Shown here one piece after another: positions 13,434 through 22,164 of a stretch of 64,000 nucleotides of DNA. The notes under the pieces are model-generated. The model saw nothing but the letters and a program-made list of their open reading frames with translations, was not told the origin of the DNA and made no database searches. Within the stretch, counting starts at the first letter, position 1; each line of letters begins with the position of its first letter. This stretch comes from Corynebacterium humireducens NBRC 106098 = DSM 45392 (lineage in GTDB: Bacteria; Actinomycetota; Actinomycetes; Mycobacteriales; Mycobacteriaceae). The position numbers were made by a program, and so were the translations under genes. Where the stretch lies: NCBI RefSeq assembly GCF_000819445.1, contig NZ_CP005286.1, positions 620,001 through 684,000 of the forward strand, in the 5' to 3' direction.

Positions 13434-15656
13434 TCAACCCAGCAGGACCTCCGTGATCCGGTGCAGCATGAAGCGCTGCACCTCGCCGGTCGCCTCGTCG
13501 AGGGCATCGACCTGCCCGCCCGTCACCGTCAGCGGCGTCACGGAACGGTGCACGGCCCGCCCGTGCTTGTCGACGAAACCCACCGTCACCGACCGCCCGC
13601 CCCGCGCCGCGGCCTGCAGGATCGCCAGCGTCGTCTGCGTGTCCTTCGGGGAGACCGTCTCACCCGAGTCGTGGCGCCGGATGGCGGCGACGGCCGCCGC
13701 GATCCGCGCCTCATCCGGGGTGCGGGAGGTCCGGACCGGGATGTCCGGGGCCGGCAGGCGGGCCGGCTGCGGGCGGATGTCCAGGGCCGCGCCCGTGGCG
13801 TCCTCGGCGACGGGCTGGAAACCGGCGGCCCGCAGCTCCTCGATGACCTCCACGAGCGGTGCCTGGGCGACGGCGACGGTGGGGGCGATGATGTGCAGGG
13901 CCACCTTCTCGGCGGCCGGGGTGCGGGCGGCCTCGGCGAGCAGCGAGGGGTCGTCGCATCGCAGGTAGCTCAACGCCGGGCCGCCGCGCAGGGTGCCGTG
14001 GCGGCGGGCGACGTCGTCGATGAGGTAGTGGATGGCCTGCGGCACCTCACCGAGCGTGTGGTCCGCCAGCCAGGTCCGCAGCTCCTCCGCGGTGCGGCCG
14101 GCGTCGAGGGCGCGACGCAGGGAGGCGTCGGTGACGCGGTAGACGCTGGCCAGTCCCGCGGACTCGAGGTCACCGAGCAGGTCGAGCTCCGTCTGCAGGT
14201 CACGGGGCAGGGGACCGGGGGCGAGGATCGTCATGTCGCCCTGCGGGATGAGGCGCTCCACCGTCCCCGGGGTGACCTCCTCCGCGACGGCCAGCGGGTC
14301 GGCCGTCGGGTCGAGCAGGGCCCGCAGCAGGGAGGTGGCCGTGTCCTCCGCGCCCCCGGCGAGCAGCCCGATCCAGCGGGCCTCCGCGAGGATCGCGTCG
14401 ACCGTGACGTCCGGCAGCAGGGTGGCGGCGATGGGGTGGGTGAAGAAGAAGTCGTCGCGCATCTGCTCCTCGGTGAGCCCGATGCCCGGCGGTGGGAGCG
14501 CGTAGGTGCTCATCACGGTGCGGCGGTGCTCGGCCAGCGGCGGGCGCTTCATCGCGTCGGACAGCAGCCGGATCGGGGCCTTCTTCTCGTCGTGCGTGCC
14601 GATGAGCCACGGCGCCCACGGCGAGGACAGCCACCCGGCCGCCATGGTCATCCAGCGGGTGGCCAGGTCGGCGTCCAGCCACTCGTCGGCCGCGAGAGTG
14701 GGGGCGAGGCAGTCCTCGTCGCGGACGTCACCCCGTCCCAGCAGACCGGCCGCCATGCCCAGGCTCACCAGGCGGTGGATCTCCTCCTCCTCGACGGTGA
14801 GCGCGCGGGCCAGGGCGGTGACGGTGCGCACGCCGACCCCGCCCTCCTTGAGCAGCGGCGCCGGTTCCGCGCCGAGCAGCTCGATGAGGCGGCGCAGATG
14901 CCGCGCGACCTCCAGGCCGGCGCCGGCCCCGACGTGGTCGGCGCGGGTGCAGGCCCGGTCGTCGGCGAGCAGCTCACCGAGGACCCGCGGCGAGGGGGTC
15001 AACGGGCGGCGGACGATGTCCCGCCCCCGCAGCGCCGCCCGGACGCGCCGGGGGAGTCGGACCGTGGCCGCGTCGACCCGGATGAGCAGCCCCGCGTTGA
15101 TCAGCTGCGGGATCGGGTGCGTCGGGTCGGCGTCCGGGGCGGCGTGCTTCGTGCAGCCGACGCCGCCGGAGTGGGAGAGGGTGTTCATGATGGCGCGCTG
15201 CTTCTCCGACAGCCCCTCGATGGTGGCGGGGGTGAGGGTGGCCGGGGTGTCGTCGAGAAGCTGCCAGTCGGCGGGCAGGGAGGCCATCACCTCACCGGCC
15301 ACCCGCAGGGCCGCCTCGTCCCCGTAGAGCAGGGCCAGCCCGCGCAGGCGGGTGATCGCGGCCTCCACGAGTGCGGGATCCGCCGGAACCTCGTTGACGA
15401 CGTCGGTGGCGGTCACCGGCCGGAGCTCGCCGCCCAGGTTGGCGGCGGCCTCCAGGGTGGCCAGTTCGAGGGCGGTGAGGCCGCGCGCTGCCCGTCCCAC
15501 CGACGCCCGCAGCTGCAGTCGCGCGGCCAGGGGGGTGATTCCCGGGGGTAACGGGAGGACGACATCTGGGCGCGCACGCAGCAGATTCGCCAGCTCGTGG
15601 TCATCCAGAGACGACAACCAGGTGCGGAAATCAGGGGTTTCGGGGGTGGCAGACAT
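13434..15656 (-). CDS. XPB-associated protein (helicase conserved C-terminal domain family)
   Basis: 740 aa, starting MSATPETPDFRTWLSSLD. It is the conserved partner found directly upstream of XPB in actinobacteria. The C-terminal third carries the helicase-C-like domain including the region ending RSVTPLTVTGGQVDALD, a WYL/SH3-like strand pattern. Most of the remaining sequence is alpha-helical. It lacks Walker motifs, so it is probably a regulatory or DNA-binding partner of the helicase. It is transcribed toward XPB with a 13-base gap. Assigned from context and resemblance; biochemical role unknown. Confidence 0.8.
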   Translation of the reverse strand: MSATPETPDFRTWLSSLDDHELANLLRARPDVVLPLPPGITPLAARLQLRASVGRAARGLTALELATLEAAANLGGELRPVTATDVVNEVPADPALVEAAITRLRGLALLYGDEAALRVAGEVMASLPADWQLLDDTPATLTPATIEGLSEKQRAIMNTLSHSGGVGCTKHAAPDADPTHPIPQLINAGLLIRVDAATVRLPRRVRAALRGRDIVRRPLTPSPRVLGELLADDRACTRADHVGAGAGLEVARHLRRLIELLGAEPAPLLKEGGVGVRTVTALARALTVEEEEIHRLVSLGMAAGLLGRGDVRDEDCLAPTLAADEWLDADLATRWMTMAAGWLSSPWAPWLIGTHDEKKAPIRLLSDAMKRPPLAEHRRTVMSTYALPPPGIGLTEEQMRDDFFFTHPIAATLLPDVTVDAILAEARWIGLLAGGAEDTATSLLRALLDPTADPLAVAEEVTPGTVERLIPQGDMTILAPGPLPRDLQTELDLLGDLESAGLASVYRVTDASLRRALDAGRTAEELRTWLADHTLGEVPQAIHYLIDDVARRHGTLRGGPALSYLRCDDPSLLAEAARTPAAEKVALHIIAPTVAVAQAPLVEVIEELRAAGFQPVAEDATGAALDIRPQPARLPAPDIPVRTSRTPDEARIAAAVAAIRRHDSGETVSPKDTQTTLAILQAAARGGRSVTVGFVDKHGRAVHRSVTPLTVTGGQVDALDEATGEVQRFMLHRITEVLLG

Positions 15657-15721
15657 GGTGCCGCCGATTTTAGTTGCAGTTCAAGTTACTTTTCCGGTCC
15701 AGGTTTGCAACAATATGGGGC

Positions 15722-15916
15722 ATGGCTAACGTTGAGAAGAAGGGCTACGTCGATCCGGGCTGGCCGAAGCACATCCCGCGTACCGACGGCCACGTGGTGA
15801 CCGAAATTACCTCCACCCTGGCTGGTGCGTCCAGCCCCTACGGTGACGACCTGGTTCTGCCGCTGCCTGCGGAAGAAATCGCGTACGTCCACCCGTACAC
15901 CCGCATCAACAAGTAG
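15722..15916 (+). CDS. Small conserved corynebacterial protein, function unknown
   Basis: 64 aa, MANVEKKGYVDPGWPKHIPR... ending HPYTRINK. It is acidic to neutral, with no membrane segment or signal peptide. The ATG lies a few bases after AACAATATGGGGC with no clear Shine-Dalgarno, so it may be leaderless or nearly so. It diverges from the helicase-partner gene and is followed by a strong hairpin, which supports a real single-gene transcript. I do not recognise a family. Confidence 0.7.
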   Translation: MANVEKKGYVDPGWPKHIPRTDGHVVTEITSTLAGASSPYGDDLVLPLPAEEIAYVHPYTRINK

Positions 15917-15944
15917 GTAGTACGGACCCTTTCCAAGACGCCGC

Positions 15945-15993
15945 GGAGCCCCCGCGTGCCCACCGGTTCTCCGGTGCGGCACGCGGGGGCTCC
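15945..15993 (+). terminator. Hairpin terminator after the 64-aa gene
   Basis: A perfect stem GGAGCCCCCGCGTGCC pairs with GGCACGCGGGGGCTCC around a loop that itself contains ACCGG/CCGGT. The downstream tract is only moderately T-rich. Confidence 0.75.
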
Positions 15994-16036
15994 GTCGTTG
16001 TGTCGTCGCTGCAGGGCGCTGCGGGGGAGGGCAGGG

Positions 16037-16075
16037 CAAAAACACAAAACCCCCGTCCTCCGGGGGAGGCGGGGG
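16037..16075 (-). terminator. rpf1 intrinsic terminator
   Basis: On the minus strand a CCCCCGCC... stem pairs with ...GGACGGGGG, followed by TTTTGTGTTTTT. It lies about 40 bases after the rpf1 stop codon. Confidence 0.8.
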
Positions 16076-16116
16076 CTGCGGGGTGACGCCCGGGGGCGTC
16101 GGCAAGCGGCGGGAGC

Positions 16117-16880
<764 letters not shown>

Positions 16881-16981
16881 GTATTCACGTTTCGGATGCA
16901 CATGCCGCGCAGTCGTCCGCCTCCTGGACAGGGTTCGGCGTGGGTGGCGGGAACGGTTCTGCGCTGTGCCTGCGGGATACG

Positions 16982-17001
16982 ATAACGGTTTATAACGGTT
17001 T
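16982..17001. repeat. Tandem 10-bp direct repeat upstream of the rpf1 riboswitch
   Basis: ATAACGGTTT occurs twice back to back at one helical turn, in an otherwise G+C-rich intergenic region between rpf1 and cspB. The 10-bp period is typical of OmpR/PhoB-family response-regulator boxes. No regulator is assigned. Confidence 0.5.
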
Positions 17002-17179
17002 AGTCACGTGCATCTCTCGTTTTGGTGGCGGGGAGGCGGGGGATGGTCCGAGAAGCCGCCAAAGCCGCTGGTCACAAAGTTTGGTCCCCCTAATATGATT
17101 CACGTCACATAGGGTGGTCGTGTCAACGAGTCAGCGAGGCGGGTGCCCCTGTGTAACGAAGTTGTCCCCGCGAACGAAA

Positions 17180-17259
17180 TATCGTCACACGATCGGGCGG
17201 GGGTATACTGATTCCTTCACGATCGACCGTGGAAAACACACGATCAACAGGAAGGAAAG
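17180..17259 (+). promoter_or_regulatory. cspB promoter and leader
   Basis: A good -10, TATACT, lies at 17204-17209 with a weak -35. CACGATC occurs three times around it, near 17188, 17219 and 17239. The ribosome binding site AAGGAAAGG ends at 17260. Confidence 0.55.
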
Positions 17260-17268
17260 GTGAACACT

Positions 17269-17652
17269 GTGCCGATCGGCAAGGTGAAGTGGTACGACGC
17301 CGATAAGGGCTTCGGTTTCGTCTCCAACCCGGGGAGCGAGGACGTCTACGTGGGTAAGCAGGTGCTCCCCGAGGGCGTGGACGAGCTCCATCCCGGCCAG
17401 CGCATCGAGTTCGATTTCGCCGCCGGCCGTCGCGGCCCCCAGGCACTGCGCGTCAAGGTGCTCGACACCTCGCGTCGCCGCGCCGTCAACCGCCGCAAGC
17501 CGGAGGAACTGGGCAGCATGATCCAGGACCTCACGACCGTCCTCGAGTCCCAGGTCCAGCCGGGACTGGCCGCCGGCCGCTACCCGGACCGCCAGGTGGC
17601 GCGTCAGGTCGCGGAGATCCTGCGCGCCGTCGCCAAGGAACTGGACGCATAA
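17269..17652 (+). CDS. cspB: Cold-shock domain protein, CspB type
   Basis: 127 aa from the GTG at 17269. This start is preferred over the in-frame GTG nine bases upstream because AAGGAAAGG then sits eight bases away and the protein begins MPIGKVKWYD like its homologues. The cold-shock fold with RNP1 KGFGFV occupies residues 1 to about 66. The second half is a corynebacterial helical extension. It binds single-stranded RNA or DNA. It is monocistronic, divergent from rpf1 and followed by a hairpin. Confidence 0.92.
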   Translation: MPIGKVKWYDADKGFGFVSNPGSEDVYVGKQVLPEGVDELHPGQRIEFDFAAGRRGPQALRVKVLDTSRRRAVNRRKPEELGSMIQDLTTVLESQVQPGLAAGRYPDRQVARQVAEILRAVAKELDA

Positions 17653-17660
17653 GAGAAGAA

Positions 17661-17685
17661 CCCCACGGCCACAGGGGCCGTGGGG
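17661..17685 (-). terminator. Hairpin between cspB and the DUF2771 gene
   Basis: CCCCACGGCC, loop, GGCCGTGGGG. The T-rich tract (TTCTTCTCTT) follows on the minus strand, so it chiefly ends the DUF2771 transcript, though it may act on both strands. Confidence 0.7.
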
Positions 17686-17707
17686 CAGGGGAATCAGAGG
17701 GGGAAAT

Positions 17708-18277
17708 CTAGGGGGTTGCGGGGTCCTCGGGGGCCCGGAGCTCGCGCTCACCGTCCATGGTGCTCAGGGACCACACGGTGGCGTAGGGGGTCTCCTCGCC
17801 GTCGGCGTCATGGCCGATCATGGCGGAGGAGATCTCCACCACCATCAGGCGGGGACGGGGATCGCCCTCGTTGACCGGATCGACCGAGCCGGGGATCTCC
17901 ACCGAGTCGGTGTCGTAGGCACCGTGGAACTGCTGGTCGTTGACCGCCGGATCGTCGTAGATCATGAGCAGCTGCCAGTCGTGGTCGTGGATCGGCTCGG
18001 GGATGTCCAGGACCAGGGTGTCGTCCGGCCCCATCGGCAGGTTCGGCACCTCACCCTCCGGGCACTCCAGGCCCGGCTCACACACGAGATAGGGGGCGAC
18101 CTCGATCTGCGTCCCACCGACCGTCGCCGTGACGGTCACGTCCTGCGGTTCCGGCCCCGGCCGGTTGTTCCACCAGTTCTGGGCGAGCACTGCCGCGACG
18201 ACAATGATCACCACGGCGATGAGGAGGGTGAGGAACTGCAGCAGCGACTTCTGACGCGCCTTCTTCGGGGTGGTCAT
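17708..18277 (-). CDS. DUF2771-like membrane-anchored protein
   Basis: 189 aa. A short basic N-terminus (MTTPKKARQKS) and one membrane helix (about residues 13-33) precede an extracytoplasmic beta-rich domain with two cysteines (VCEPGLECPEG). Topology therefore suggests a protein tethered outside the membrane. It resembles actinobacterial DUF2771 proteins; function unknown. It is separated by 11 bases from the upstream lipoprotein-like gene on the same strand, so they are likely co-transcribed. Confidence 0.72.
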   Translation of the reverse strand: MTTPKKARQKSLLQFLTLLIAVVIIVVAAVLAQNWWNNRPGPEPQDVTVTATVGGTQIEVAPYLVCEPGLECPEGEVPNLPMGPDDTLVLDIPEPIHDHDWQLLMIYDDPAVNDQQFHGAYDTDSVEIPGSVDPVNEGDPRPRLMVVEISSAMIGHDADGEETPYATVWSLSTMDGERELRAPEDPATP

Positions 18278-18288
18278 GGCTCCACATC

Positions 18289-19110
18289 CTACTCAGCGGG
18301 CACGAGCTCGACCTCGTAGAGGTCGGGCCAACGCTTGCCGGTGAGCAGGAGACGATCCGTCCCCGGCAGGTGCGCGATGCCGTTGAGCACGTGATCCGGG
18401 TCGGGGACAGCGTTGTTGGGCAGGACCCCGCCGTCGATGACGGCGGTGACGGTGCCGGGGGCGTCCCCCGCGACGTCGATACGCAGGATGTCGGTGCTGA
18501 GGAAGACGTTGGCGTAGACGTCGTCGCCGACGCACTCGAGCTCGTTGAGCGCCGTCCGGGCGACCCCGTCGAGGGTGACGTCGATGCGTCCCAGCTCGGC
18601 GAAGGTGTCGGGGTCGAGGCGGCGCAGCTGCGTGGTCCCGTCCGACATGATGAGCTCCTCGCCGGTGGAGCACAGGCCCCAGCCCTCGCCGGGGTACGTC
18701 ACCCGGTCGATCTCCTCCAGGGTGGCGGCGTCCCGCTTGAGCGCCACCCCGGCCTTCCACGTCAGCTGCCACACGTGGTCACCGTGGCGGGTGATCCCCT
18801 CGCCGAACCACGTGGGGTCGATGTCGGCGGACGCCAGCTCCTCGCCCTCCAGGGTGGTGCGGTAGACGCGGGACTCGCCGTATCTGCCGGTGCTGACCAG
18901 CAGCGTGCCCTCCTCCTCCACCTCGAGGCCCTGCGTGAAGCTGGTGGAGTCGAAGGGGTGGGTGTCCACGATCCGCGGCACCAGGCGTTCCACCGCCACC
19001 GGTGCCCCGTCGGGGGTTCCCGGGGTGTCAGGGGAGCAGGAACTGGTGCCCAGGGCAGACAGCGCGAGGAGCGTCCCGGTGGCGACGCGGAGGGGGAGGA
19101 GGAGAGCCAT
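18289..19110 (-). CDS. Glutaminyl-peptide cyclotransferase-like lipoprotein
   Basis: 273 aa from MALLLPLRVATG. An N-terminal hydrophobic segment ends at a cysteine (GTSSC), suggesting a lipoprotein. The rest is a beta-propeller-like glutamine cyclotransferase domain with FTQGLEVEEEG, YGESRVYRTTL, TWKAGVAL, GEGWGLCS, LNELECVGDDVYAN and LNGIAHLPGTDRLLLTGKRWP, all characteristic of the plant-type family. It would convert N-terminal Gln to pyroglutamate on exported proteins. Alternative in-frame ATGs lie three and four codons upstream. The lipobox is imperfect. Confidence 0.85.
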   Translation of the reverse strand: MALLLPLRVATGTLLALSALGTSSCSPDTPGTPDGAPVAVERLVPRIVDTHPFDSTSFTQGLEVEEEGTLLVSTGRYGESRVYRTTLEGEELASADIDPTWFGEGITRHGDHVWQLTWKAGVALKRDAATLEEIDRVTYPGEGWGLCSTGEELIMSDGTTQLRRLDPDTFAELGRIDVTLDGVARTALNELECVGDDVYANVFLSTDILRIDVAGDAPGTVTAVIDGGVLPNNAVPDPDHVLNGIAHLPGTDRLLLTGKRWPDLYEVELVPAE

Positions 19111-19148
19111 GCCACTCATCATGCCGCACATGGCCCATAATGAGGAGC

Positions 19149-19838
19149 GTGTCCACTTCTTCTCAGCACCGTCGCAAAAGCCCACTTCTCGACGCCCACG
19201 CCGTCGACCTCGCCCGCACCGCTCTGGAGGAGCTGGGGGACGGACCCGTCGGGGAACACATCGGTGTCCAGGGGCTGACCCGCAACGTCGCGACGCACCG
19301 TTTCGCCGCCGACGTCCCCGGCTACAGCGGCTGGGAGTGGAACGCGGTCCTCGCGTGCGCCTCCGGGTCCCGCCACGTCACCGTCAACGAGCTGGCCCTC
19401 GTGCCGGCCCCCACCGGCGAGGCCCTGCAGGCCCCCGAGTGGGTGCCGTGGGCGGACCGCATCCGGCCCGGTGACCTCGGCCCCGGCGACCTCATGCCCC
19501 CGGAGCCGGGCGACGAACGCCTCACCGAGACAGAGGACGGACGCACCGTCCTCTCCCGCAAGGGCCTCGAGGACGCGAAGCAGCGCTGGCGCACCGGCGA
19601 CTACGGCCCGACGAGCGAGTTCGCCGAGAAGGCCACCCTGAACTGCCGGACCTGTGCCTTCTTCGTGCCGGTGGGGGACACCCTCGGCGAGAATTTCGGC
19701 GCGTGCGTCAACGAGTACTCCGCGGACGGTCACGTCGTGCACGCCACCTACGGCTGCGGCGCCCACTCGGACACCCCGCCGGACACCCTCATCGAGGAGG
19801 CCCCCGACGCCTTCGACGACGAGTCCCCGATCTTCTAG
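19149..19838 (+). CDS. DUF3027 domain protein
   Basis: 229 aa from the GTG giving MSTSSQHRRKSPLLDAHAVD. The upstream CATAAT lies seven bases before this GTG, so a leaderless transcript is likely; an ATG three codons earlier is the alternative. It contains YSGWEWNAVLACASG and a CRTCAFFVPVG...CVNEYS...YGCGAHSD region with four cysteines and a histidine, suggestive of a metal site. Function unknown. Its stop shares the palindrome CTAG with the convergent aminotransferase gene. Confidence 0.82.
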   Translation: MSTSSQHRRKSPLLDAHAVDLARTALEELGDGPVGEHIGVQGLTRNVATHRFAADVPGYSGWEWNAVLACASGSRHVTVNELALVPAPTGEALQAPEWVPWADRIRPGDLGPGDLMPPEPGDERLTETEDGRTVLSRKGLEDAKQRWRTGDYGPTSEFAEKATLNCRTCAFFVPVGDTLGENFGACVNEYSADGHVVHATYGCGAHSDTPPDTLIEEAPDAFDDESPIF

Positions 19839-20542
19839 ACCTCCTGGGCCAGCTCCCACATCCGCTCGTTGAGCTCCCGGTGCGTGGGAGCCCCCATACG
19901 GGGTGGGTTCGGGATTCGCGGGGGCAGGACGGAGCCGTACTCCAGCCAGCCGGTGACCTTCCGGATTCCCTCGACGGAGCTGAGCAGCCACGTCTCGTTG
20001 GCCCGCAGCTGCGGCATGGTGAACCCTTCAGGGTGTTCAACAACACGTACGCCGGCCTCTGTGAGCATCTCGAGGGCGGCGTTGAGCGTGATGGAGTCCG
20101 CCGCCCGCGGGTGCGCGGAGACGTTGGCTGTGCCTTCCCTGAGGAACAGGACGGCCGAGAAGATCCCCTGGATGACCATGCCCTGCTCGTCGATGAGCAG
20201 TCCCGAGTCGGAGCCGGAGTGGCGCAGCATGTTGAGCTGACGGGCCTGCCAGCCGAAGTCCGGGCCCTTGCGGGTGGGACGTCGCCGCTGGTCGAGGATG
20301 CCCTGGGCGTCGACGACGGCCTCGTCGCTGACCTGCATGGAGGGGTAGAGCTCCACGTCGATGGTGGTGCGGCCGACGCGGATGAGGGGACGGTAGACAC
20401 CGGGACCGGCCTCGCGCAGCCGGGCGCGGACCTGCTCGACCGCGTCCGGGTTGTAGGACGCCTCCTCACGGAGCCGGTCGAGGTGAGCATCAAGATTGGC
20501 GACACGGCCGTCGCGCATCATGAAGGTCGAGGTGTACAACAC
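19835..20542 (-). CDS. PLP-dependent aminotransferase class IV-like protein
   Basis: 235 aa, short for the class IV fold (aminodeoxychorismate lyase or branched-chain aminotransferase, about 270-300). The family signature region is recognisable (SGLLIDEQGMVIQGIFSAVLF), but the usual glutamate in the EG motif is glutamine. The candidate PLP lysine lies in RKGPDFGWQ. It may be a divergent aminodeoxychorismate lyase or a paralogue with altered chemistry. It is transcribed convergently with the DUF3027 gene, with stops overlapping in CTAG. Confidence 0.75.
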   Translation of the reverse strand: MLYTSTFMMRDGRVANLDAHLDRLREEASYNPDAVEQVRARLREAGPGVYRPLIRVGRTTIDVELYPSMQVSDEAVVDAQGILDQRRRPTRKGPDFGWQARQLNMLRHSGSDSGLLIDEQGMVIQGIFSAVLFLREGTANVSAHPRAADSITLNAALEMLTEAGVRVVEHPEGFTMPQLRANETWLLSSVEGIRKVTGWLEYGSVLPPRIPNPPRMGAPTHRELNERMWELAQEV

Positions 20543-20658
20543 AGGGCATCTCCTTGGCTCAGGTGCGCACCTGAATCTACCTAAGTTTTGTGCAAATGAG
20601 GCCGGGGTGAGAAATTAGCGTCGTACCCACAACCTGATCATGAACAGGGGAACCGCGC

Positions 20659-22155
20659 ATGAGCACATCCGTGCCGCAGTCCGTGTCGTCTGACGCGCCA
20701 TCTTCCGTACCTCCGCAGTCAGGGGGCGCCCTCGACCGCTACTTCAGCATCTCGGAGCGCGGCTCCTCGATCGGCGCGGAGATCCGCGCCGGCGTGGTCA
20801 CGTTCTTCGCGATGGCCTACATCATCATCCTCAACCCCCTGATCATCGGCACCACCGCCGACGTCAACGGCACCGTCCTCGGCGTCCCGCAGGTTGCGGC
20901 CGTCACGGCCCTGACCGCCGGTGTGATGACCATCGCCTTCGGCCTCATCGCCCGCTACCCCTTCGGCATCGCCGCCGGCCTGGGCCTCAACACCCTCGTC
21001 GCCGTGACCATGGTCGCCGGTGAGGGCCTGACCTGGCCCGAGGCGATGGGCCTCGTCGTCATCGACGGCATCATCATCGTCCTGCTCGCCGTCTCCGGCT
21101 TCCGCTCGGCGGTGTTCCGCGCCATCCCGTCGTCCATGAAGGCCGCGATGGGCGTGGGCATCGGCATGTTCATCGCCATGATCGGCCTTGTCGACGCCGG
21201 CTTCGTCCGCCGCATCCCCGACGCCGCCGGCACCACCGTGCCCGTCGGCCTGGGCATCGACGGCTCCATCGCCTCCTGGCCGACCGTCACCTTCGTCCTC
21301 GGCCTCATCATCTGTGGCTTCCTCGTGGTCCGTGGCGTGCGCGGCGGCCTGTTCATCGGCATCCTGGCCACCACGATCATCGCCATGATCGTCGAGGCGG
21401 TCTCGCACTCCGGCCCGTCCTTCGTCGACGGCCAGCCCAACCCGACCGGCTGGTCCCTGGCCGTGCCGGTCCTGCCCGAGGGCTTCGGCGGACTGCCGGA
21501 CCTCTCCCTGGTCGGTGCCGTCGACATGGTCGGCGCCTTCACCCGCGTCGGCGTCCTCGCCGCCTCCCTGCTGGTGTTCACCCTGGTCCTGGCCAACTTC
21601 TTCGACGCCATGGGCACCATGACCGCCCTGGGCAAGCAGGGTGGCCTGGTTGACGAGACCGGCGTCCTGCCCGACATGAAGAAGGCCCTGGTCGTCGAGG
21701 GCTTCGGCGCGATCGTCGGTGGCGCGACCTCCTCGTCCTCGGCCACCGTCTACGCGGACTCCGCCGCGGGCGTCGGCGACGGTGCCCGCACCGGCCTGGC
21801 GAACATCGTCACCGGCGTGCTCTTCCTGCTGGCCATGTTCCTCACCCCGCTCTACGAGGTCGTCCCCATCGAGGCCGCCGCCCCGGTCCTGGTCATCGTC
21901 GGTGCGCTGATGATCGCCCAGATCGTCGACATCGAGTGGACCCAGTTCCACATCGCCCTGCCGGCGTTCCTCACCATCGTGGTCATGCCGTTCACCTACT
22001 CCATCGCCAACGGCATCGGCGTCGGCTTCATCGCCTTCTCCCTCATGGCCGTCGCGGCGGGCAAGGCCAAGGAGGTCCACTGGATCATGTGGCTCGTCTC
22101 CGCGCTGTTCGTCGTCTACTTCGGCATGGACCCGATCCTCGCGGCCCTGGGTTAA
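20659..22155 (+). CDS. NCS2-family purine (adenine/guanine/hypoxanthine) permease
   Basis: 498 aa, 12-14 membrane helices. AzgA/PbuG subgroup motifs are present: FFAMAYIIILNPLI in helix 1, AAGLGLN in helix 3, LANFFDAMGTMTALGKQ in helix 8 and SSSSATVYADSAAGVGDGAR just after. These residues line the nucleobase site in the family. Proton-coupled uptake of purine bases is expected. The start is supported by ACAGGGG ten bases upstream. No PurR-like or riboswitch structure is evident in the 116-base upstream gap. Confidence 0.93.
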   Translation: MSTSVPQSVSSDAPSSVPPQSGGALDRYFSISERGSSIGAEIRAGVVTFFAMAYIIILNPLIIGTTADVNGTVLGVPQVAAVTALTAGVMTIAFGLIARYPFGIAAGLGLNTLVAVTMVAGEGLTWPEAMGLVVIDGIIIVLLAVSGFRSAVFRAIPSSMKAAMGVGIGMFIAMIGLVDAGFVRRIPDAAGTTVPVGLGIDGSIASWPTVTFVLGLIICGFLVVRGVRGGLFIGILATTIIAMIVEAVSHSGPSFVDGQPNPTGWSLAVPVLPEGFGGLPDLSLVGAVDMVGAFTRVGVLAASLLVFTLVLANFFDAMGTMTALGKQGGLVDETGVLPDMKKALVVEGFGAIVGGATSSSSATVYADSAAGVGDGARTGLANIVTGVLFLLAMFLTPLYEVVPIEAAAPVLVIVGALMIAQIVDIEWTQFHIALPAFLTIVVMPFTYSIANGIGVGFIAFSLMAVAAGKAKEVHWIMWLVSALFVVYFGMDPILAALG

Positions 22156-22164
22156 TCTGGGCTG

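Noticed and set aside
13272..15551. 759-codon plus-strand open frame opposite the XPB-partner gene
   Set aside because: An antisense shadow of a well-supported gene; low-complexity Arg/Gly/Asp sequence with no start signal.
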